Shown here in pieces: positions 36,247 through 45,000 of a stretch of 64,000 bases of DNA. Numbering within the stretch: position 1 is the stretch's first letter; each line of letters opens with the position of its first letter. The position numbers were made by a program, and so were the translations under genes. The notes beneath the pieces were generated by a model. The model was not told where the DNA came from and searched no databases. It saw only the letters and a program-made list of their open reading frames with translations. Source of the DNA: VXPQ01 sp965223485 (GTDB lineage Bacteria > Bacteroidota > Rhodothermia > Rhodothermales > VXPQ01); assembly GCA_965223485.1 (NCBI GenBank), contig OZ244993.1, positions 1,488,001 through 1,552,000 on the forward strand, given 5' to 3'.

Positions 36247-37623
36247 ATGTCTGTTTTCAGTGCGCTTGCCTACGCCGCGCAGCACGAACCCCGGTTCGTC
36301 GACGAACTGAAGAGTCTGCTGCGTATTCCGTCCGTCAGCACCGACCCGGCCTATGCGGGGGAGGTGCGCCGCGCTGCCGTATGGATTGCCGACCATCTCC
36401 GCGAAATCGGTATCGGCGAGGTGCAGATTCACGCAACGGGAGGGCACCCCATTGTCACCGCTGCACACATGCACGATGCACAGCGCCCGACTGTTCTGGT
36501 GTATGGTCACTACGATGTGCAGCCGCCGGACCCGCTCGATTTATGGGAGACGCCCCCCTTCGAGCCCGTGGAACGCGGGGGCAAGCTGTTCGCCCGCGGA
36601 GCCTGCGACGACAAGGGGCAACTCTTTATTCACGCCAAGGCCGCGGAATCGTGGCTGCGTACCACCGGCGAACTGCCCGTCAATCTGAAATTCCTGATCG
36701 AAGGCGAAGAGGAAAGCGGTTCGGTGCACTTGCGTCCTTTCCTCGAAACGCATCGGCGCCTTCTCGCAGCCGACGTAGCGCTGATCTCCGACACGGCGCT
36801 GTTCGCCGAAGGGGTTCCCTCCATCGGGTATGGGCTGCGCGGCATGACCTACATAGAGGTGATGCTGGAGGGGCCAAGCCGGGATCTGCATTCCGGGGTG
36901 TACGGAGGCGCCGTCGAAAACCCGATTCATGTGTTGGCCCGCCTGATCGCCGGGTTACAGGACGAGCAAGGCCGGGTTACGCTTCCGGGATTCTACGACG
37001 CGGTCCGGGACCTCGACGAAGAGGAACGCGAAGCTTTTCGCAGCCTGCCGTTCGATGAGGCGGCATGGAAGAAGGATATAGGTATCCCCGCTGCGCGCAC
37101 CGAAGAAGGGTATTCGGTGCTGGAAGCGACGCGCGGGCGCCCGGCGCTGGACGTAAACGGTATAGGAGGCGGTTACCAGGGTGAGGGCGCGAAAACGGTG
37201 CTGCCGTCCCGGGCCGCCGCAAAAATCTCGGTACGGCTTGTTCCGGACCAGCGTCCGGACGAGGTGGCATCCATGCTCCGGCGCTATTTCGAAACGGCAA
37301 CGCCGCCCACCATGAAGATGACCTTCCGCGATCTGCACGGCGGCATGCCTGTTCTCGTAGATCGCTCCCTGCCCGCCATGCAGGCCGCCTTTCGAGCGCT
37401 ACGCGATGAATTCGGACGCCCTCCGGTCTTTATCCGGGAGGGGGGATCCATCCCGGTCGTAGCGGATTTTCAGGAGGCGCTGGGGCTCGACGCCGTGCTG
37501 ATGGGGTTCGGACTTGACTCGGACGCCATTCACTCGCCCAACGAGCATTTCGGGATCGACCGTTTCCGTCAGGGAATCGCCTCTTCCATCCGCTTTATGA
37601 AGGAATTGGCCGTCACGGGATAA
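36247..37623 (+). CDS. M20-family dipeptidase / peptidase
   Basis: 458 aa from the ATG at 36247. Zinc ligands in VLVYGHYDVQPPDPLDLW, RGACDDKGQLFIH and IEGEEESGSVHL; dimerisation domain with RDLHSGVYGGAVENPIHVLA; C-terminal REGGSIPVVADFQEALG and the His of SPNEHFGIDRF. Full-length CNDP/DapE-like M20 enzyme, cytosolic, cutting dipeptides or acylated amino acids. Confidence 0.94.
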   Translation: MSVFSALAYAAQHEPRFVDELKSLLRIPSVSTDPAYAGEVRRAAVWIADHLREIGIGEVQIHATGGHPIVTAAHMHDAQRPTVLVYGHYDVQPPDPLDLWETPPFEPVERGGKLFARGACDDKGQLFIHAKAAESWLRTTGELPVNLKFLIEGEEESGSVHLRPFLETHRRLLAADVALISDTALFAEGVPSIGYGLRGMTYIEVMLEGPSRDLHSGVYGGAVENPIHVLARLIAGLQDEQGRVTLPGFYDAVRDLDEEEREAFRSLPFDEAAWKKDIGIPAARTEEGYSVLEATRGRPALDVNGIGGGYQGEGAKTVLPSRAAAKISVRLVPDQRPDEVASMLRRYFETATPPTMKMTFRDLHGGMPVLVDRSLPAMQAAFRALRDEFGRPPVFIREGGSIPVVADFQEALGLDAVLMGFGLDSDAIHSPNEHFGIDRFRQGIASSIRFMKELAVTG

Positions 37624-37643
37624 TCTTCGTGCGTAGCCCTGGT

Positions 37644-38843
37644 CTACCATTCCGCAAACGAGCCGTCGCTCAGGCGCCAGACGGGATTTCTCCAACCGTT
37701 TTTTCCGTCAGTACGGCCTGCTTCTTCACGCACGATATCTTCGTCGATATCAACCCCAAGCCCCGGTTTCTCAGGTAAAGAAATTTTCCCTTCCCGGACC
37801 GCAAACACTTCCGGGTTGGCTACGTAATCCAGCAATTCCACCCCATGCCGGTCGTGATAATGCATGCCGAGGCTGGTTTCCTGAATGAAGGCATTGGCCG
37901 ACGCAAAATCCACGTGCAGCGAGGCTGCCAGGGCAAGAGGACCCAGTGGGCAATGCGGCGCCAGCGCCACATCGTATGCCTCGGCCATCGCCGCAATCCG
38001 CCGGGTTTCGGAGATGCCCCCGGCATGGCTTACGTCAGGCTGCGCCACGTCGATATGCGGTAGTACGTTCTTGAAATCCCACCGGGAATAGAGCCGCTCG
38101 CCTGTCGCCAACGGGGTGCGCAACCCCGCGGCGAGACCGGCCAGCAGATCTTCGTGCCCCGGCGCGAACGGTTCCTCCACGAACATCGGCGCATACGGCT
38201 CGAGGGCTTCAATGGCCCGGCGGGCCAGCCCGCGATGGATACGTCCATGAAAATCCACGCCGATGCCGATATCCGGTCCCACCGCTTCGCGCACCGACCG
38301 CATCCGTTCCGCGATCTCTTCGATGCGCTTCGGGCTGTCGATCCACGCCATCCGGCCCGATGCATTCATCTTGACTGCTCCGAAGCCTTGCTTCACCCGG
38401 TGCTGTGCGGCTTCCGCCACCCCGTCCGGGCTGTCGCCCCCTATCCAGCCGTATGCCGCGATGCCGCCCCGCACCGCTCCGCCAAGCAGTTCATAGACAG
38501 GGGCGTCCAGCGCTTTGCCCTTGATGTCCCACAGTGCTTGATCGATACCTGCTATGGCGCTCATCAGCACCGGCCCGCCTCGATAGAATCCACCCCGGTA
38601 GAGGACTTGCCAAATGTCCTCGATGCGGTTCGCGGGCCGCCCGATCACATATTCGCCCAGTTCCTCGACGGCAGCTCGCACTGCGCCGCTGCGTCCCTCA
38701 ACGACCGGTTCGCCCCAGCCGACAAGCCCTCCCTTTGCGGTGACTTTCAGAAAGAGCCAGCGGGGGGGTACGTCGAACAACTCGAAGGATTCAACAACGA
38801 GGTCTTTCTCGAAAGACCTGAAAGGGGCCGGTTCAGCGGGCAT
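37644..38843 (-). CDS. dgoD: D-galactonate dehydratase-like enolase-superfamily enzyme
   Basis: 399 aa. FDVPPRWLFLKVTAKGGLVG, WGEPVVEGRSGAVRAAVEEL, GGFYRGGPVLMSAIAGIDQA, then the metal-ligand and acid/base regions GIGVDFHGRIHRGLA, FVEEPFAPGHED, TGERLYSRWDFKNVL, DVSHAGGISETRRIA and APHCPLGPLALAASLHVD. The order and wording match DgoD, which dehydrates galactonate to 2-keto-3-deoxygalactonate. No DgoA or DgoK is in view. The first 12 bp or so and upstream DNA are duplicated at 47583-47680. Confidence 0.88.
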   Translation of the reverse strand: MPAEPAPFRSFEKDLVVESFELFDVPPRWLFLKVTAKGGLVGWGEPVVEGRSGAVRAAVEELGEYVIGRPANRIEDIWQVLYRGGFYRGGPVLMSAIAGIDQALWDIKGKALDAPVYELLGGAVRGGIAAYGWIGGDSPDGVAEAAQHRVKQGFGAVKMNASGRMAWIDSPKRIEEIAERMRSVREAVGPDIGIGVDFHGRIHRGLARRAIEALEPYAPMFVEEPFAPGHEDLLAGLAAGLRTPLATGERLYSRWDFKNVLPHIDVAQPDVSHAGGISETRRIAAMAEAYDVALAPHCPLGPLALAASLHVDFASANAFIQETSLGMHYHDRHGVELLDYVANPEVFAVREGKISLPEKPGLGVDIDEDIVREEAGRTDGKNGWRNPVWRLSDGSFAEW

Positions 38844-38918
38844 GGGATGCGTGGAGTGAATGCCTTACGGAACACAGAAAAACGCAGCACCCCTGTACGA
38901 TGTTCGGACGCCCGCGGC

Positions 38919-39058
38919 TCACTTCAAGAGCAGCATCGTACGCGCAACGGTTTCGCCTCCAGCCTGCAAGCGATACGCGTATACGCCGCTTGGCAAGTCG
39001 CCCGCTCCGAAACGCACCGTATGATTGCCCGCAGGCTTCGAGCGGTCGACCAGGATCG
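38919..39058 (-). pseudogene. Scar of a second T9SS sorting domain, directly after the giant gene stop
   Basis: Immediately past the stop of the 39059-47518 gene the minus strand encodes ILVDRSKPAGNHTVRFGAGD, LPSGVYAYRLQAGG, then ARTMLLLK and a stop at 38919. This is the last half of a T9SS type A domain, clearly different from the functional one just before it (VLVDAHRTAGRHTVRF). The break is at the VLVD position of the domain, as if a new C-terminus had been inserted ahead of the old one. Confidence 0.85.
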
Positions 39059-42000
39059 CTACCGGACGAGAACCATTACCCGGGTAATGGCGACCGACCC
39101 CGCAGTCAGTACGCAGGCGTACGTTCCCGTGGGGAGTCCCTCGGCGTCGAACCGCACGGTATGCCTGCCGGCGGTCCGATGGGCGTCCACAAGCACCCGC
39201 ACCTCGCGTCCGATCATGTCGTAGACGGCGAGCCGGACCGGTCCGGGTTCGGGCAGTTCGTAAACGATCCCGGTCGAGGGATTGAACGGGTTGGGATAGT
39301 TGCCGATCAACGCCACGCGATCCGGCGGTTCTTCGGATTCGACGGCGACCGTCGCGACGGGATCGGTCGGCGTTTCGGGCGGTGCGACGGGATCGGTCGG
39401 CGTTTCGGGCGGTGCGACGGGATCGGTCGGCGTTTCGGGCGGTGCGACGGGATCGGTCGGCGTTTCCGGCGGCGCGTCTTCTTCTTCGTCTTCCGGCTCC
39501 GGCGCCTCGGTGTCCATGTCGGTCACCGTCACCGTGATCGTCTGCGTCGCCGTCTTCACCCGCTCGCCCGCGCCGCTGGTCGCCGTAACCTCGACCACGT
39601 AGGTGTTGTCGGCGCCTTGGTCCTTCGCGTCCTCGAAGTTCGGCGCCGCCTTGAACGTCAGCGCTCCCGACGTCGCCCCGATCGAGAAGAACGTCCGGTC
39701 CGCCCCGCCGGTGATCGCGTAGCCGGCGACGTCGTCGTCCGAATCGCTGTCCGTCGCCCGCACCGTGCCCGCCGCCGTCTGGTTCTCCGCCGCGTCGAAC
39801 GTCGCCGAAGAGTTGAACGTCGGCGCCGCGTTGGCGTCCGTCGCGCCGCTGCCCGCGTCCGACCAGTCGCCGGCGCCCTCGTCGTTGGTCGCCCGCACCT
39901 GCACGTCGTAGGAGGTGTTCTCCGAGAGGCCCGTGATGGTCGCCGTGGTGGCCGTGCCGGCGTAGTTGCCGTCCGTCCAGCTCCCACTCGCGCCTTCCCG
40001 GTACTGCACGTCGTAGTCGTCGATCGCAGGACCCGCGTTCGACGGCGCCGACCAGTTCACCGTCAGGCTCGTCGCCGACGCCGCCGACACGTCCGGCGCG
40101 GCCGGCCTGCCCGGCGCCTCGCCGCCGACATCGGTCACCGTCACCGTGATCGCCTGCGTCGCCGTCCTCTCCCGCTCGCCCGTGCCGCTGGTGGCTCGCA
40201 CCTCGACCGCGTAGATGTTGTCGGCGCCCTGGTCCCGGGCGTCCTCGAAGTTCGGCCCCGCGTCGAACGTCAGCGTCCCGGAGGTCGCCCCGATCGAGAA
40301 GAAACTCCGATCCGCGCCGCCGGTGATCGCATAGCCGGTGATGTCGTCCTCCGGGTCGTTGTCCGACGCCCGCACCGTGCCTGCCGCCGTCTGGTTCTCC
40401 GCCGCGTCGAACTCCGCATTCGAGGTGAAAGACGGCGCCGCGTTGGCGTCCGTCGAATCCGTGCCCGAGTCCGACCAGGCGCCGGCGCCCTCGTCGTTGG
40501 TCGCCCGCACCTGGACGTCGTAGGACGTGCCCTCCGCCAGACCCGCGATCGTCGCCCTGGTGCCCGTGATCGCCGTGTCCGTCACCTCCGTCCAGCTCCC
40601 CGCCGGCGACGCCGTCCGGTGGCGGTGGTCGTAGTCCGTGATCGCCGGGCCCGCGTTGGCCGGCGCCGACCAGCCCACGTTCAGGCTCGTCGCCGACGCC
40701 GCCGACACGTTCGGCGCGGCCGGCCTGCCCGGCGCCTCGCCGCCCACGTCCGTCACCGTCACCGTGATCGCCTGCGTCGCCGTCCTCTCCCGCTCGCCCG
40801 TGCCGCTGGTGGCCCGCACCTCGACCGCGTAGGTGTTGTCGGTACCCTGGTCCTTCGCGTCCTCGTAGTTCGGCGCCGCGTCGAACGTCAGCGCCCCGGA
40901 CGGCGCCCCGATCGAGAAGAACGCCCGGTCCGCCCCGCCGGTGATCGCGTAGCCGGTCACGTCGTCGACCGAGTCGCCGTCCGACGCCCGCACCGTGCCC
41001 GCCGCCGTCTGGTTCTCGGCGGCGCCGAAGGCCGCCGAAGAGACGAACGACGGCGCCGCGTTGGCGTTCGTCGAGCCGCTGCCCGAGTCCGACCAGGCGC
41101 CGGCGCCCTCGTCGTTGGTCGCCCGCACCTGGACGTCGTAGGACGTGCCCTCCGCCAGACCCGCGATCGTCGCCCTGGTGCCCGTGATCGCCGTGTCCGT
41201 CACCTCCGTCCAGCTCCCCGCCGGCGACGCCGTCCGGTGGCGGTGGTCGTAGTCCGTGATCGCCGGGCCATCGTTGGCCGGCGCAGTCCAGATCACGTCC
41301 AGGCTGTCGGTCGTACGCGCCTTCGCCGACACCATCGGTGCTCCCGGCGCCGCCGGTGGCTCGTCCGTGTCCGTGACGTTGATGGTCAAGGTGGTGCTGT
41401 CGTTCAATCCCTGCGGGTCGGTGGCGGTGACCGTTACCTCGTATGCACGCTTCGCCTCGTAGTCGAACGCCACGTTGGCCTGGATCGCTCCAACGGCGGC
41501 ATCGGGGATGCTGAAGGACTCGGCCTCGGGGCCGCTCAGCGTGTACGTGAGCGTGTCGCCGTCCGAGTCAAGCGCCAGCACCTTGGCGACGAAGGTTGAG
41601 ATGTTGTCGTTCTCGGCCACGTTCCGGGTTTCGGTATCGGTCAGGAACGCCGGTGCCCGGCTGGCGCTGACCCTGAGTATCTTGTCCTGACCTCTACCGT
41701 TCGAGGTGGTCACGTACAGGGCGCCGTCAGGACCGAGCATGGGAGTCCGCAGCCGGCCGTAGGCCCCAGCGAGTGCGGCGACGGCGACCCGACTCGCAAA
41801 GGCGCCGTCCGCGGTGAACTCGAAGACATGCAGCAACTGGGCCTTGAGCGCCGCCACCGCCAGTCGCCCGTCCCACTCGCCCCAGTCTTCTCCCTCCAGG
41901 AAGATGCCGCCGCTGGTGGCCAACGTATGATTTCCCGACGACCATCTGGCCTCGACCGCACCGGGAAACTTCACCAGGTCGGTCATGGGCACGCCCTCGT

Positions 42001-45000
42001 TGTAGCCTGGCACCGGATCCCAACCGTAGTTGCCGCCCGCGCTCAGCAGGTTGATCTCGTCGTCCACCGTCGGACCGTGCTCCACGGACCACATCTGGTT
42101 CGTCCCGGGCCGCCGTGCGAGGCCCTGCACGTTCCGGTGACCGTACGAGTAGACCAACGACCCCGGGAACGGGTTGTCCGCGGGCGCGGCGCCCGTCAAG
42201 GGGTCCACCCTCAGTATCTTGCCGCCGAGCGAGTTCCGATCCTGCGGGACTGTCCCGGCCGACGCGTCGCCGGTGGCGATCCACAGATACCCCTGCGGAC
42301 CGAAACGTAACCGGCAGCCGCTGTGCCGGCTGGCGGCGGGGATATTGCCAACGAGGGGGTCTTCGGCGCGGGTGGCCGCGGTGTAGGTGTCATCGTTGAA
42401 GGTCCAGGCAATCACCTGCACTACCCGTCCCGTGTGGGCCTGACAGGTGTAGAACCGCCGGTTGGAGGCGAACGCGGGGTCGACGACGATGGCCATCAAT
42501 CCGGCCTCTCCCGAGACGAGCAGGTCGTCGAAGTCGGCGCTGACGGACTGGACCGTCCCGTCGGTCAGCCGACTGCTCAGCCTGTCTCCCCGCTCGGTGA
42601 ACAGCATCGTCCCGTCGGGCGCGAAGGCCACCCCCCACGGAACGCTCAGGCCGGAGACGAGCGGGACGACGGTCAGTTCCGGGCCGGACTCCCGCTCGCC
42701 GACCACATTGTCCGACACCACTTCGGCGCGCTTCCCGGCGCCCTGGCCGTCGGTGTAGCTCGCCGTCGCTCGCAGGTATTGCCCCTGGACGATGTCCGTG
42801 GGCGCGTAGTCGGCCTGGGTTCCTTCGGGCGCGGGTACGGGCGTCCACGACACGCCATCCGACGAGGCAGCCCACTGCCAGGACACGGCGTGGAGATCCA
42901 CACCGTCCGGGTCGCTCAGCGTTGCCCTCACCACCGTCCACACACGGAGCTGAGCCGGAAGCAGCGACACGGACCCAGGTTCGTCGACGTTGGTGACCTC
43001 GATGGTCACCCTGACGGAGTCGTCGACCTTGTTGTCGTCGGATACGGCGTTCGTGTCCTTGCCGTCGCTGACCGAGACGTCGACCTCGTACTCGTTGGCC
43101 ACCTCGTAGTCGAGGGCTGCCCTGGTCAGCAACTGTCCCGATGACGTGTTGATGCCGAACAGGTTCCCGTCCCTGCCCGACAGTGTGTACCGCAAGGGAT
43201 CGCCGTCGGTGTCGTCGGCCTCGACCGGTGAGCCGATGGGCTGGCCCTCTGGAGTGTGTTCGGCCACACGGCGGACCACCGGCGCTGAAGGAAACTCCGG
43301 ATCGCTGTTGGGCACGGCGCCTACGGCGTCGGACGTCACGCTCTGCGCCGTCTTGCCCGGACCGTGGGTGTTGGTATAGGTAGCCGTGGCCCGCAGATAC
43401 TTCCCAATATCGTCCGTGCCGGGCGTATACGACGCCGACCGGGCCCCGTCGATGTCCTCCCAGCCGGTGACGCCGTCGTCTGAGCGCTCCCATTGCCAGG
43501 TCGCGCCGGTGACGCCACCGTCGGGGTCGGACAGACTGGCCTGGACCGGGCTGCCGACCCGGGGCTGGGTCAAGGGAAGGCTCACCGTCCCCTCGTGCTC
43601 GATGTCGATGACTTCGATCGTCAACGTGACCGTGTCGCTCGTGTTCTGCGCGTCGGTGGCGGTGACCGTGACTTCGTATTCCCGCCTGGTCTCGAAGTCG
43701 AGTTGCGTTGTGGACCGGACTCGCAGCTCGCCGATGTTCTCGTCCAGGATGTAGAACGACTCCCTGTCGGCGCCGTCCAGCGTGTAGGTGAGTTCGTCGT
43801 GGTTGTAGTCGGTCGCCTCGACCGTGGCGACGACCATGTCGCCGCCGGTGTTCTCGGTCACCTGCCGGGTGTCGGCGTCGTTCGGGAACTCAGGCGGCTG
43901 CTGAGGGGTGACCCTCAGGATCTCATCCCTCCAACCCCTCGTAGAAGTGGAGAGATACAAGGCATGGTCGGGACCGATCATCGGAGTCCGCAGTCGGTGG
44001 TCGCGGTCACCGAAGTGGTCGAGTTCCTCCGGAACGACGTGGCTCACGAAGGTCCCGTCTTCGGTGAACTCGAAGATGCGTAATGATCGGCCCTTGAGCG
44101 TGGCCACGGCCAGCCGGCCCTCCCAGAGGCCCCACTGCTCGCCTTCGAGGAAGATGCCTCCGCTCGTAGCCAGGGTCGGGTCACCCGACGACCACCTGGC
44201 CTCGACCGCACCGGGAAACTTCACCAGGTCGGTCATGGGGGCGGTGTCGTCGTAGCCGGAGGTCGGGTCACCGTTCTCGTCGGTGGGCACTGGATCCCAA
44301 CCGTAGTTGGCGCCCGCGCGCAGCAGGTTGATCTCGTCGTCCACCGTCGGCCCGTGCTCCACGGCCCACATCTGCCTCGTACCGGGCCGCAGGGCCAGGC
44401 CCTGCGGGTTGCGGTGACCGTACGAGTAGACCAACGACCCCGGGAACGGGTTGTCCGCGGGCGCGGCGCCCGTCAAGGGGTCCACCCTCAGTATCTTTCC
44501 GCCGAGCGAGTTCAGGTCCTGCGGGACGGTCCCGATGGCCTCGGTGTCGCCGGTGGAGATCCACAGATTGCCATCGGGGCCGAAGCGTAGCCGGCAGCCG
44601 TTGTGATTGTCCACCCTCGGGATGTTGCCGACAAGGGGATCATTGGCTCGGCTGGCCGTGGTGTAGGTCGCGTCTATCGTCCAGGCGACCACCTGTATCA
44701 CGGAGCCGGTATGCTGCTGGCAGATGTAGATTCGCCGGTTGTCGACGAAGTCGGGATCGACTTCCAGCCCCATCACCCCACCGTTTTCGTCGGTGTCCAG
44801 GTCGCTGAAGTCGGCGGACACGGTCTGGAGCGTGCCATCGGGGCGCAGGCTGCTCAGTCCTTCGGGAGGGTCGGGAAGTGGGTCTTGCTGCGGATGGCCA
44901 TCCCGTTCGGTGAACAGCATCGTCCCGTCGGGAGTGAAGGCGATCCCCCAGGGAAATCTCAAGCCGGACACCAGCGTCTTGACCGACAGTTCCGGGCCGG

